A model generated the notes under the pieces. That model saw only the letters and a list, made by a program, of their open reading frames with translations. It had not been told where the DNA came from and ran no database searches. 64,000 nucleotides of DNA, taken from NCBI GenBank assembly GCA_036936605.1, contig JAUPFV010000001.1:168168643-168232642 (forward strand), read 5' to 3'. This document shows positions 1-11,850 of the stretch, in pieces (positions within the stretch are counted from its first letter, which is position 1; every line of letters starts with the position of its first letter). Both the position numbers and the translations under genes were made by a program. Origin of the DNA: Limnanthes douglasii subsp. nivea. Taxonomy: Eukaryota > Streptophyta > Magnoliopsida > Brassicales > Limnanthaceae.

Positions 1-355
1 GGTATACTTAAATCACATTTGGGTATATATAGCCATACCCATCTTTTTATTGTAAATATGTTATTTTTCTAAAAATAAAATAAATATTATATATATGTTT
101 GGATGTAAATGAAATTATTTGGATATAAATTTAAAAAATATTGGTTTATAACTTTTTTTTAGAATAAGTGTCGTTTCAAATTCTAATATAACTATTTTTT
201 ATTTATTTTTTATTTTTTTATCGTATAATGATTTTTTTGATATTGTTATTTTCAATAAAAGTTAGTTAAATTTATAACTATTTTTTAGAAAATCAACATT
301 AATCATTTTATTTTTTCATACTCGTACAACAATTTTAAAAGACATTTATTTTTAA
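1..355. other. AT-rich flank, no gene seen
   Basis: Low-complexity AT-rich DNA with runs of T and A. I see no coding potential, RNA gene or repeat family in it. It ends at the probable target-site duplication of LINE-A. Confidence 0.5.
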
Positions 356-367
356 CCATAAGGAATA
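356..367. repeat. LINE-A target-site duplication, left copy (right copy 10513-10524)
   Basis: CCATAAGGAATA here and CCATATGGAATA at 10513-10524 match at 11 of 12 positions. The left copy lies just before the first recognisable LINE sequence and the right copy lies directly after the A tail, as expected for target-primed reverse transcription. Confidence 0.6.
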
Positions 368-369
368 TA

Positions 370-2620
370 ACCTGAAAATATTAAGTGCTACAGGAATTGA
401 TGGTTATAACAACACTTTTTTCAAGACTTATTGGCATATTATTAACAAAGACCTATGTGGTGCTTTACAAGCATATTTCAATGCCCACAATATTTTCCAT
501 GGTGTTCGTGCTACACTAATTTGTCTAATCCCTAAATCCAGCAATTCCAATACTTGGATAGACTTCCGTCCCATTAGTCTTTGCACCTTCGTAAATAAAG
601 TTATGTCCAAAATTTTAAATATAAAACTAGCTAAGTTACTCCCAAAAATAATATCCAATATTCAGGGGTGGTTTTGTTCTTGATAAAAATATTCATGATA
701 ATATCATGCTAGCTAAGGAGTTGGATCATGACTTGTGAAACAAGACTAAGGAAGACAATATCATGATCAAGGTGGACATAACCAATGCTTTTGACCGAAT
801 GTCTCACAATTTATTCTGAAAATCATATCCCTTTTTGGTTTTTTCACCTGCTTTTATAAACTTGGTTGCCAACATAATTAAGAAGTTATACATGTCCATT
901 CTAATCAACGGTAAATCTAGGAGCTACTTCAAGACTATGAGAGATATTAGGGAATGGGATCCTCTATCCCAAGCCTATTCATCATAGCTGAAGAGTATCT
1001 CATTCGTGGCTTAAACTACTATTATACGAAAATAAAATAATACCTTACAAGACCAGAAGCCCCATATTTATTCCTTGTCTTGCCTTTACCGATGACTTGC
1101 TGATATTCACCAATGGTATCCCCTCTACCATAGACAAGCTAGCCTTCTTTCTTCAGTATTATCAAGAGACATAAGGGTAATCGATTAATAAAGATAAGAC
1201 CGAAGTTATGACATCAACTTATCTCAAATTAAACAGTAAAATAATATTGAGATTCAAACTGATTTCACTATGAGTACTCTTCCTACAATCTATTTAAGTG
1301 TTCCTATTAATACAAACAATAATATACTTAACTTTGAGCCTCTTTTAACCAATATCAGGGATAAATAAATGATTAGGATGGCAAGAACCTATCCTATGGT
1401 GGTAGATAAACTCTTATTAATACAGTTCTTATGGTCTTCCTTTTATACTGGATACAACAAAAACTTTATACCTAAAATTGTGATAAAAATAGAGAATCTC
1501 TTCAACAAATTCCTTTGAGTCTCTTCTATAAAGACTAATACCATCATTTGGACTAAATGGACAAACATTTGCAAAATGTTTGATGAAGGTGGATTGAACA
1601 TTAAAGCGTCAAAGGATTTACAAGACACATTCTCCTAAAGAAGTGGTTCAAATTTATGGAGCATAATTGGGACACTTACATGTCTAGTATCTACTACAAA
1701 GATAAACACCCTCTTCAAGTGAATCTCTCTAACATCTATTCTATTATCTAGAATAGACTCATTGATATGAGAAATAATCATGTATTCTGGAAGCTGGGAA
1801 ATGGTAACATGGAATTTTAGATAGACAAGTGGTGCAATCATACCCCATTCATTAATATATCGTAAAATAAAGATAATAAATGGTATATAAGTGACAAAGT
1901 CAAAGAGTTCTGGGACAAAAATGGATGGAACAAAAACCAGCTTAAAATTCTTGTTACTCTAAATAAAATAAATCTTATTCAGAAGCTATCTATCAATGAT
2001 CAAGTGAATGATAATTCATTGTGGATGTTATCCAAAGATGGTACTTATAACACCAAAGATACCTATAATTACCTCAGAAGTAAACACAACAAGTCAAATC
2101 TATACAATAAGCTCTAGAACAATATATCTCATAAGATATGTGATTTCCAATGTTGGATAATACTTCAGAAAAGGCACATACCTTTTGTCTCTAATTGTCA
2201 AAATTGTGATAACAATGAAAATATAAACCATATTTTTGTTAACTGTAAGCACTCTTGGGAAATTTTGAATTACTGTGCCAGTCTATTTAGAATCAAGTTT
2301 GCTAGCCACATGACTTACCCCCATTTGTTGAGGAGCTGGTTTTTGTCCACACCTAAGGAGTCACATGCCAAAACTATTTATCCTACTCAACTAGCTCTGC
2401 CATCAACCACATCAAACATATGATCGTTGGCCTTGAAAAACTTGTTAAAGAAATATCACTTGATTCATGATGAAAAAGATGAAAAAGATGCTATAGAATT
2501 TGGTTCCATCCACTATTTGAATGATACTAAATAGGTAACCATTCTTAACTACTCACCCCCTTCTTTTAGCAAATGAAAACTCAAATTAGATGGCTATTGT
2601 CTACCTAATGGAGAGGCTAG
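370..2620 (+). pseudogene. LINE-A ORF2, 5' piece: reverse transcriptase and zf-RVT
   Basis: Translation in shifting frames gives the reverse transcriptase blocks of plant LINEs: a TGIDGYNN start block near 390, LIPKS and the FRPISLC block near 530-580, and the catalytic block near 1085-1110, where the usual ADD reads TDDLLIF. A cysteine/histidine cluster near 2195-2250 (NCQNC, then H and C) fits the zf-RVT domain that follows RT in plant LINEs. RNase H starts near 2575 (KLKLDGYCLPNGEAS) and is cut at 2620 by Tat-1. Several stops and frameshifts lie between the blocks. The role before decay was target-primed reverse transcription of the element RNA. Confidence 0.85.
2616..2620. repeat. Tat-1 target-site duplication GCTAG, left copy (right copy 9502-9506)
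   Basis: GCTAG precedes the 5' LTR and follows the 3' LTR at 9502-9506. Five bases is the usual duplication length for gypsy integrases. Removing the element and one copy rejoins the LINE-A reading frame exactly, through Ala-Ser-Gly. Confidence 0.92.
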
Positions 2621-3270
2621 TGATGAGGTCAGAAATATCAGTATTAGTATCATAAGAAAATATGTGAATAAAATGAGTAAATGAAGATACATGACCGAGG
2701 TTAAATTAAAGGAATATCAACCCAGTTTCGAAACAATACATTGATCGCTTGACACGTCTATTAGGAAAACTATGTAGAGGCTCCAATAACAATATATGCG
2801 AACGCCTTACAAAGAATAACCGAGCTAATGCTGAACTGAATAACCGAAAAACACAATTGAGACTAAATCTGGAAAAAACCAAGCATATGATGTAACCACG
2901 CCCGAACACAAACGAAGCAGTACCGGGCAGAAGTGAAACAGAGCAGAAATCACCTCGGGTTAAGGAGAATCGTGAAGCCTAGTAACCGCGGATATTATGG
3001 CAAACATTCATGGAAAATATCATAATTAAGTCAAAAATCATTTATTGGTCAACCCATATAACGTACTAATTATAATCGCGATCGTGGATTCAAGACCGTT
3101 TTTATCATTATCCATTTATGTGCGAGAATAGTGGAATCACGTAATAAAAGATTAAATGTAACTGATATGTAATAGTAAAAATATGGAACATCTTGTATGA
3201 AAAATGATCTATATTCTAAAATCAATAAAAATCACTACTTTGGCAAATACTTGTTAAATTCCCTTTAACA
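2621..3270 (+). repeat. Tat-1 5' LTR (650 bp)
   Basis: The LTR begins TGATGAGGTC at 2621 and ends CCCTTTAACA at 3270. It aligns along its length with 8891-9501. A segment of roughly 35 bases near 2762-2797 is absent from the other copy, and many single-base differences separate the two, so the insertion is old. Confidence 0.9.
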
Positions 3271-3274
3271 ATTT

Positions 3275-3291
3275 TGGTGCCGTCTGTGGGA
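3275..3291 (+). other. Tat-1 primer-binding site candidate
   Basis: TGGTGCCGTCTGTGGGA starts four bases after the 5' LTR. A near-identical sequence with TGGCGCC at its start commonly follows the LTR in Tat-type plant elements. I did not determine the cognate tRNA. Confidence 0.6.
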
Positions 3292-3375
3292 ACTCTGAGA
3301 ATATCCTTTTGTTTTAAAGAACCAATGGGACTGATGAGATCCGGGATTAAAACAAAACCTTTATAAAGATGTAAT

Positions 3376-4630
3376 GTGATGGAAAATGAAGTTTCAGTGT
3401 TAGAGGAAGCCGACAGACCAAGCAATAATCTACCACCGATTGTGAACACCCAGGAATTTCACGTTAACTCAGGTGGGCGCCCTACCCACAATGGTTGTCC
3501 CGTTACTTACTCTGATCATGGCGGAAGTTATAGCAATAGGCTCAACAAAGGGCAACAAAACTTCAACGGTTAGGGTAGCAAATTCAGCCCATGCAATGGG
3601 CTCCCCAAAGGGCATATCGCGATCAAGAGTCCAAAGATCAGTCCGCCAAATCAACTTGGGCGGAGATGAACGACGCTATCATTGCTTTGACAGCCAAACT
3701 TCACGATGGAGGCCAAGCTCGACCAAGATTGGGGGTTGAAGCTAGTCGGGCAGGCAGAAGAGAATGATCTTCCAAGTGCGAAAAGTACGGTGAGAGGACC
3801 GAAAAAACAGTGGTAAAACTAGCAGAAAGAGAAGGAGAACCATCTCGAGGAAAGACAAATATCCCCCAAAAGAACCAAGAAATGTGTAGCCGACCAGTAT
3901 GACCAGATACGTCCGATAATGGCAGTCTCTGTACTCAAGGAATCTCCATTTTTAGAAAATATCCTTGTTGTTGAACTCTCACGAAAATTCGACCATTGTT
4001 TAGAGGCATACGACGGTACATGGTACCCATAGAGGCATCTGGAGAAGTTCAGAAATATGATGATGGAATTTAATCCGGATGACGCCATGATCTGCCAACT
4101 ATATCCATGACCCTCAAAGGTAATGCCATAGACTGGTTCACTAGCTTACCTAAGCGTTCTACCAACGATTTTGTAGGATTATGGAGTGCGTTTAGAAACA
4201 AATTCATCGGCAACAAGAAGTTGAGGGTGGATGCGGACTTTATCATAGACCTCTACCAAAGAAAAAGAGAGTCCTTGAAAAGTTATGTCAAGCATTTTGT
4301 CCACACCATGAATAAACTACCCGATTTGGCAGAAAATATGGTTGTCGCTTTATTAAAAAGGGGGCTAGACAGTCAAGTTAAGTTGTACGCTAACCTAGTG
4401 AGATTTCCATGTGATAAGATAGGAGATCTCCTCACTCGAGCTGACCAATTTATCAAGGTGGAAGATGCAACAAAAAGAAGCTCCCTCAATTTTATTTATC
4501 AGAATCCAGAGGGGAAACATATGATAAAAGGAAGCCAGCCGATGGGCCCCATCGAGAAATACCAAGGGCCACTAACAATCAATAATTTGCCATCTACGAG
4601 AACTCAGCCATGTAATTTAATCCACTAATG
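3376..4630 (+). pseudogene. Tat-1 gag remnant
   Basis: The clearest part is 4107-4628, one open stretch carrying the C-terminal half of the Retrotrans_gag domain (GNAIDWFTSLP, then a WSAFRNKF block and a LKSYV block). The N-terminal half of the same domain is readable in another frame at about 3950-4090, with a YDGTWYP block followed by a stop, so at least one frameshift separates them. A candidate start is the ATG pair at 3376-3379. The product would be the capsid/nucleocapsid precursor. I did not find an intact zinc knuckle. Confidence 0.8.
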
Positions 4631-5149
4631 GAAACCATCTCTGGTATTTACGACAAAACCAAGGATCGAGTGCGATATCAGTCTTCACGAGTCATGTCTG
4701 CCCCGTGATACAAGCGATTGACCATGTAATTTTGCATCTAACATAACAACCATGGGTATACGACTGACATTTGCTGGCAGCTAAAAGTGGAAATCCAAAG
4801 GTTGGTGGATAATGTTGATTTCATCCATTTCATTAGGCAGCAAGAGAAGCACCAGTGAAGCGATAAAAAGAAGAGCCTCGCAAAAACAACCAAGAACCTC
4901 AATGGGAGGATAAAAGGGTCGATGCGGGAAAGCAAAAATAAGTGTTTATAATCTCCGGAGATAATACCTTAACTGATGCAGATGAGAATCTAGAATACGA
5001 TTGAAAGCAGACTAGGAAATACATTCGGTCGAAGGTTCCTCTTAAAGTATCCACAGAAAACCCGTAGCCAATATCACTTTTAATGATGATGATCTCATAG
5101 GAATTGTCACCCCATAAAGACCCCTTAACAATCAACCTAGATATAGGAG

Positions 5150-7790
5150 GTTTCATGGTGACTAGAGTCTTAGTCGACGAGGCATCTCATCGAATATCAT
5201 CTTCAAAGAAAGTTATGATTAGATATCGGAAGTACCACCATATGAATCCACACAACGCACTTTGATATGGTATGAAGGAATAACATCATAGTGTGTGGGG
5301 GAAGTAGAACTCATGGTTAAAGTAGGGCATTGTGCCACAACTAAGGAGGTTAAGACCCTCTTCATGATTTTAGATGCGTCAAGCTCTTATCATGTTATAT
5401 GCGGAAGACCATGGATGCATCGAATGGAAGGCACCCCTTGCACATTCAGGAAATGTATCAAATATCCAGTGGTAAAATTGGAAAGGATCATTAGAGGAAG
5501 CCAAAGAACCGCCCAGACGTACTACTCTATAACACTCGACCCCAGTAAACCTATGCGATAACAATTAACAGGTGAGGGGGAACGAATTCAACAAAACAAT
5601 ATTGTCCCCTCGCTAGATCCAATGGATAATCATAGGGAAGAGGTGCCCCAGGATGATAGCCCAGAGGGTAGCTCAGATGAGTTGTTAGCAGACAGACACA
5701 CACTGCGCATCGGTATGAGTTTAGATTCAGTTTTAAAGCTTCTTAAGTTATTTACTTACAATGGAACTTGGATATTTTTGTGTGGACCATTAATGATATA
5801 ATGATAGTTGATCCCTCGGTAATATGCCATGAGTTGGCGATTGATAAATACGCCAAGCCTATTAGGAAAAAGCATAGATCTTTTTTCTATCAAAAAGTAG
5901 GAAGCGATAAATAATGAGGGGGCTAAGCTTTCCGGTCTCGGGCACATTAGTCTCGCTTGGTATCCGGTATGGGTTGCGAACCCCTTATTATTTAAAAACA
6001 ATAGAGGACAATGGCGCATGTGCGTTGACTTCATCGACCTGAACCAAACCTGCCCTAAGGATGCATTGATCAACTAATGGATTCCACCTCGGGTGTGAAT
6101 AACTATCCTTCATGGACGCGTAACCAGATCCAGATGCATCATAACGATGAGGAGCACACCGCTTTTCCAACAAAATGAGGGTTGTTTTGATATACCGTCA
6201 TGCCTTTTGGTTTAAAGAAGAGAGGTTCTACATATCAATGTATGATCAACCATATAGTTAAAGACCAATTATGTCCTAACATAGAAGCTTACATCGATGA
6301 CATGATTGTCAAAACCAACACCATAGAGCAGCAATTAGAAGTGCTCAACAACGTCTTCACAATTTTACGTAAGTACAACCTAAAACTAAACCCACTAAAA
6401 TATTCTTTTGGAATTCGAACAAGAATGTTCTTGGGACACGTCATCAGTAATTGGGGGATTGAATCGGACCCAGTGCAGTTACAAGATTTAATACAGATGG
6501 AGCCGCCCAAAAACATAAAGGAGATTCGATGTCTAATCGGGCGCCTCGCGACCCTTTCTCGTTTTATCTCCAGGGCATCTGATAAGAGCCATCCATTTTT
6601 TTGAGGTATTGTGGGGAACCAAAAGTTTGATTTGAAAAAAATACTATGACCCATCTTTCATCGCTTTTCAAACTTACATCACCTAACCTAAAATCTTATT
6701 TGCACCAGTGGTAGGTGAGCTCTTGCACCTTTACTTGTTTGTACCTCATTTTTCTGTCAGTGTTGTCCTAGTTTGAGAGACTAAGGGTAAACAACTCCCT
6801 ATATAGTACACAAATAAGACCTTGGTTGATGCAAAAACCCAATATCTAAATTTAGAGAAACTTGCATTGGGATCGGTAGTCGCCGCCCGGAAGATGCACC
6901 TTTATTTTTAAGGCCATACTATTGTAGTTCGAACTTATTTTTCTTTACGCAATGTATTACAGAAGCCATATGTTTCGGGGTGCCTTACCAAATGGTCCAT
7001 GGAATTGGGGGAGTATGACATCAAGTACGAACCACGTACCGCAATCAAAGGGCAAGCTATCTCCGATTTTCTCACCGAATTCTTCGTACCCCGCCTAGAA
7101 AATAACGAAACCAACCCTTTGGCAACTTTAAGTGAGATGAAATGATTGTTGGAAGGTGATGGGGCTTCAAGTGGATTTGGAGAAAGAGCTGTATTGTCAT
7201 AATACCCCCTTTTAAGGGAAGAGATCCGACAAGCCATCCATTTTGGCTTTTCAGTCACCAATAATGTAGCAAAATATGAAGCGGTCATCAGTGAAATACA
7301 ACTCACAAATATCTGTGGGGCCAAAATACTTCGTATACGGCCTGACTCGCACCTAGTTATTAACCAAGGTACATGGGCTTATGATGCCAAGCAAGATGGG
7401 ACTCGCAGCTACCTCATGGTGTTAAAAGAATGTAAAGCCGCGTTTCAGGAAATCCAGTACGAGCAGGTGCCCCACCTCGACAATCCCATAGCCGATGCTT
7501 TGGCTAAAACAATAGGATTTCGAGAGCACCCTTTAATCAAATTCCAGGAATATCCTAGAATTCCAATATCCTTTCAAAAATCCACCATCTGTTCGGTCAC
7601 AAGTCTCCCTGATTGGCGAAGCCCCTAGTTACTTTACCTCATCCATGGCACGTTACCCTCTAATAAGCCGACCGCTTGGGCACTCCAGGTGCGACCAGCC
7701 AAATATTGTATGTTGAATAACGTCCTATACAGAAAAACTGCTAATCAACCGTCATTGCGTTGCTTCCAGGTGTCTAGCCCCAGTCAATTG
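5150..7790 (+). pseudogene. Tat-1 pol remnant: protease, RT, RNase H, second RNase H
   Basis: Protease: the active-site block near 5164-5190 reads RVLVDEAS in place of DTGS, and the GRPWMHRM block follows at about 5400. Reverse transcriptase: GQWRMCVDF near 6010 and an intact YIDDM at about 6290-6303, with frameshifts in between. The first RNase H is seen near 6855 (LEKLAL) to 6900. A second, Tat-type RNase H starts near 7155 (GDGASS) and runs through the NNVAKYEAVI block to about 7500. After the linker and the start of the integrase module near 7720-7785 the coding sequence ends abruptly. No integrase zinc finger or D,D,E core follows. Confidence 0.82.
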
Positions 7791-8255
7791 CAAATAGAAA
7801 AACTGTGAACGGGCTAATTTTGACACATCTACAGCCGCTAAGAGGTCCGCTAAGCATACAAATATGTCCAATAATTTTGAGCTAAGTACTACGCTCATTA
7901 AAGTTTTCCACCCGTTAGCCATCAACTGCATGCGATAGATTCTTATAAAGCTGAAAATATCTCAAATCAAAGGAGGCAGAGGAAAGTGAAGACCCCACTC
8001 AAATATCATTGTATACATAAAAGTTTCATTTTCCTGGGTTTGATGAGGTTGATGCTCATATACCGGAGCCCTAATCTTTACGTCTTCTAAGATACCGTAT
8101 CTAACCTTAAACTCCTCCAGATCTTCTTATGTAAGGTACCCATATTTAAATGATATCTTAGAGAAATATTCCTCGAGAAAAGAGGTATTTTCATAATCCG
8201 ACTCTTCGTTCTCCATAGCCTTGTCCTTCCTCTTTACATTTTTCTTGGGTGCCAT
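7790..8255 (-). pseudogene. Tat-1 antisense gene remnant (homologous to the Tat-2 antisense gene)
   Basis: Read on the minus strand from an ATG at 8255-8253, one frame runs for about 150 codons with only two stops. It aligns with the central domain of the Tat-2 antisense protein: shared blocks include KYGYLT opposite KYMFIH, a VKIRAP/VKIRIP block, the EWGLHFPL/NWGLRFPL block, and an ANGWKTLMS/PNGWYTLMS block. These fit the family usually called putative gypsy-type transposon (Pfam Transposase_28). The frame keeps matching down to about 7790 and then meets + strand pol, so the 3' part of this gene and the integrase were lost together. Confidence 0.75.
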
Positions 8256-8878
8256 TTTTAGACTGATTGCAATGATCCAATAGTAGTTATGAGAGTAATG
8301 AATTATCCAATTTTGTGTGGTTCACGTACATTTACCAACATGGTAGCTTTCTCATAAGCAAACCCCGAGAAATACTACACACAGTTTTTTTCTTTTCTGA
8401 ATAAGCGCTCCTAATGCCCAAGGTAATCAACCAAGTAAAATAAAACTATTAAAGATAATAAGTATACAAGTACCTCAAAAATTGATGAAATTTCAGGGGA
8501 AATTAAAGAACAAGTTTTCAACTGCAAGCACAAATGGTGGTAATCTCTTTTTCCTTTGATCGACCTTATTGAGAATTTTCAAAGTGCAATATAATAGACT
8601 AAATTTCTACTTTCAAATACCTTTATTAACTGTGTAATGAGAATTTAATCATCATTACTTAGTTAATTAATATTTACACGCCTATGGAAAATTCAATTGC
8701 CACGATCTATTTCAAATCTTCTTGCGAGGAACACCAGATATCAAGTAACACGTGTTACAACAACCACCATTACACCATACAACTTTTCTCACGTCATCAA
8801 CACTCTTTTTAGATACCACATCTACTATAAAATTGTTTGATATTCCATTAAGTACCTATTATTCAAGCTACTCAATGG
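8256..8878. other. Tat-1 untranslated region between antisense gene and 3' LTR
   Basis: AT-rich sequence with no convincing ORF on either strand. By comparison with Tat-2 it should hold the promoter of the antisense gene, but I see no clear TATA box at the expected distance from 8255. Confidence 0.4.
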
Positions 8879-8890
8879 ACTAGGGGGGCC
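8879..8890 (+). other. Tat-1 polypurine tract
   Basis: A short G-run tract (ACTAGGGGGGCC) sits directly before the TG start of the 3' LTR, in the position of the plus-strand DNA primer. Confidence 0.65.
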
Positions 8891-9501
8891 TGATGAGGTT
8901 GGAAATATCATTTTTAGTATCATAAGGAAAGATGTGAATAAAATGAGTAAATAAAGATAAATGACCAAGGTAAAACTGAGGAATATCAACCCCGTGTCAA
9001 AGAAATACATTGATCGCTCGACACATCTATACGCGAACGCCTTACAAAGCATAACCAATCCAATGTTGAACTGAATAACCGAGAATACATAATTGAGACT
9101 AAATCCAGAAAAAACCGAGCATATGGTGTAACCCCGCCCGAACTCAACCGAAGAAATATCAAGCAGAAGTGAAATCGAGCAGAAGCCACCTCAAGCTAAG
9201 GAGAATTGTGAAGCCTAGTGACAGCAACTATTATGGAAAACGATCAAGGAAAAGGTCATAATTAAGTCAAAGTTCATTTATTGGTCAACCCATGTAATGT
9301 ACTAATCATAATGGCGATCGTGGATTCAAAGTCGTTATCATCATTATCAATTTATGTACAATAATAGTGGAATCATGTAATAAAGGATTAAGTGTAACTA
9401 CTATAGTATAAATAAGGAACAACTTGTATGAAAATGATCTATCTTCTCGAATCAATAAAAATTACTACTTTGGAAAATACTTGTTAGATTTCTCTTTAAC
9501 A
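8891..9501 (+). repeat. Tat-1 3' LTR (611 bp)
   Basis: The LTR begins TGATGAGGTT and ends CTCTTTAACA, followed by the GCTAG duplication and the rest of LINE-A. It is shorter than the 5' LTR mainly because of one gap of about 35 bases. Confidence 0.9.
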
Positions 9502-9897
9502 GCTAGTGGTCGTGGCATATTGCGAGACAGTTCTAGAAACATTATCAAATGTTATGGAAATCTCTATGGTAAAACGTCTTCTATGGTTGCAGAAGCTAGA
9601 GCTTTTCTGGATGGTCTTTTGATCTATAATAGCCCAAACTTAGACAAGGTTTATATTGAGCCCGATTCCAAAATTATGGTGGACCTTACTGGTACTGACA
9701 ACACTCCTACGACCCTAGAACCCTATATTACTGGGTGTAGAAGCCTTATAACTCAAAATATGACTTTGACTCATATATACAATGATCAAAACAATGAAGC
9801 TGAGTGGCTTGCTAAATGGACATTAAAATATAAATTAAGATTAGACTTTGACCAAAATCAGGCCTCTAATCACCTAAGAGCTATTGGTTTTTCTTGA
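9502..9897 (+). pseudogene. LINE-A ORF2, 3' piece: RNase H C-terminal part
   Basis: This open stretch continues the RNase H domain broken at 2620. It starts ASGRGILRDSS and carries the VAEARAFLDGL block, a PDSKIMVDL block with an acidic residue, and a final block with NNEAEWLAKW before the stop at 9895-9897. These are the conserved blocks of the RNase H (RVT_3) domain at the end of plant LINE ORF2. An open frame extends upstream from 9424 to 9501, but that part is LTR and not LINE. The piece has no internal stop, in contrast to the RT piece. Confidence 0.88.
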
Positions 9898-10511
9898 AAA
9901 CCTATGTATAGGTTACATTCTTACGAACGATTAAATCCCTTAGTCAAATTATTTTCTTTAATTTTGTAATAGTTTATTTGATTTGCTCTGTTTACTAATA
10001 AGCTTAGCAGGTACTACCTGGCTAGCCTCTTCAATTTCTTGTAGAAATAAATATAAAGTTCTCTAACTTGCAGGTACAAGCTAAGGTTCAAAAAGGTCGT
10101 AGCATTTTTCTATAAACGTTTTAAGACTATGGGGCAGCGCAGGAATGGAACCAGAAACATTCATATCAACATTAAACTTTCATGCATAAACATGAAGCCA
10201 TACATTCAGTCTCTCATCGATGAACATGTTTATGCTCTTCCATGTGTTAAGAAATTGATTCTTCCCTCCAAAATAATTTGGTCATAACACTCTTCCTTGT
10301 CTTGAGCGTAAAGATAGCTTCAAATCAAGCTCCTGGTCTTCCTAAACTCTATTTTGGTAAAACAACAGTGAAGGATATCCAAGAAATTTTAATTTTAGCG
10401 CTTTAGTTTTAGATTTTGGAGCCCTTTTCCATATTCTCCAGTACTTGTTAGTACTCTCTGTTGTACACGAACTCTTCTATTCAATAAAAAGGTTACTATT
10501 TGCTAAAAAAA
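9898..10511 (+). other. LINE-A 3' UTR and A tail
   Basis: Non-coding sequence follows the ORF2 stop. It ends with AATAAAAAGG near 10480 and seven A residues at 10505-10511, then the probable right target-site duplication. Confidence 0.65.
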
Positions 10512-10524
10512 CCCATATGGAATA

Positions 10525-11850
10525 ATATTTTGTTATCGAAAATCAAAACAAGTTAAGACGGTCATAACATTATTTTGTTATCCCATTGTGTTTTAGTTTG
10601 GATCTCCAAAAAAGATATTAAAAGCATAGTTAGAGGTCTATTTTTCATTTCTTCTATTATTTTAGAGATTAAAATATAATAAAACAAAGTGCATAGGCTA
10701 AATATAATTTCAAAAATGTTAGAAACTAAAATATAATTACACAAGTGTATACGTTAAAACATATGTATTTAAAGATATCCATATTTTTTATTCAAATCCA
10801 GGAATCTAATTCTTTAATGTGTAGAAATTATAATAACAACGAACTATAAAACTTATCGTGAACCATTATCCATTTATGTGATTTTTACGGATCTGCAATG
10901 GATGACCTTGTGATTTATCTTTTTAGATTATTGTAGATGAAAACTATAAACTTCCAACAGCTGGTGAGTTGGCACAAGAACAATCCTGAAATGAATAAGA
11001 TTGAAGCCTCCAAAATAATCCTACATTAATAGTAGAAAATAGAAACAAAGAGAGAAATAACTAAAAAACTAAAAGTCTAGAAAGTAGTATTGGTTTTTAT
11101 AATAAGTAAAATAAATTTTACTTGATTGTTATAAGCCCATGAACTTTTAATTTTACCTAATTAACACAACTCACTCTCTCACTTTCTAATCTTACGATTT
11201 GGGATTCTAAGTCTGATACTAGATTGTTGAGCTAAATGACTTTCTTTTTAGGCAGAGTCGATACCCATACATTATTTATAACACCATAAGGTGAAATAAC
11301 ATTAATAATATTATTACTTTTATTCACCGATTCAATCTTATAATTTATTACTACATGGATACCCTAAATTACACATGATGAGACATTTCATATTAGGATT
11401 TCCTTACACGTTCCCAATTGGATAATATATATGTATTGAATTCTATCCATATAAATTGTACACTATATAACCTTGTTGTTCACAAATAATATCTGAATGT
11501 CTATTCCTGTAAGAAAATAACTAACAGTGAATCAATGAGTTCCACCACGACTCATAATATGTAATGATTCTATAATAGATCATATTGTTAACTACCAACT
11601 TAGTGAACCTTGAACTCTCATGAAGTGTGACATGATAGTATGACACGATTCTATAATCAAGACTTGTTAACTACTCAACTAGGCCTATTGAATTTAGATC
11701 GCTTGATTACATTCAAACAATAAGAATAATTAAACTGAATCATTGTATTATAAACTGAAAATGTATACATATGGTTTGAAATGATAATACAATTTGTAAT
11801 AAAGATACACCGCTCCTACTGAACCTATATACCATCAAAACTAATGACAT
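10525..11850. other. AT-rich stretch, probably including the 3' end and LTR of Copia-1
   Basis: No gene is supported here. Part of it may be the 3' LTR of the minus-strand Copia-1 to the right, but I found no matching copy beyond 15.5 kb that would define LTR borders. Confidence 0.35.

Larger units (their letters stand above)
2621..9501 (+). mobile_element. Tat-1: Ty3/gypsy Tat-type LTR retrotransposon with integrase deleted
   Basis: The element is 6.9 kb, with two direct LTRs starting TGATGAG and ending TTTAACA. It has a primer-binding-like site after the 5' LTR, a purine tract before the 3' LTR and a perfect 5-bp duplication. Inside are gag, protease, reverse transcriptase and two successive RNase H modules in + orientation, then an antisense gene fragment in minus orientation. 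Two RNase H domains and an extra antisense gene are marks of the Tat lineage. The integrase core is missing: + strand pol stops near 7790 and the sequence passes straight into antisense-gene sequence. LTR divergence and many stops show that it is older than Tat-2. Confidence 0.9.
368..10511 (+). mobile_element. LINE-A: 5'-truncated plant L1-type non-LTR retrotransposon, split by Tat-1
   Basis: This is a non-LTR retrotransposon in two pieces, 368-2620 and 9507-10511, separated by the complete LTR element Tat-1. The first piece starts inside the reverse transcriptase domain, so the endonuclease and ORF1 are absent, which is the usual 5' truncation of LINEs. The second piece carries the rest of RNase H, a 3' UTR and a short A tail at 10505-10511. 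A 12-bp sequence at 356-367 recurs with one mismatch at 10513-10524, right after the tail, and fits a target-site duplication. The copy has many stops and frameshifts and cannot be active. Confidence 0.85.

Noticed and set aside
9424..9501. Start of the 157-codon ORF at 9424
   Set aside because: The first 26 codons lie in the Tat-1 3' LTR. Only the part from 9502 is LINE RNase H.
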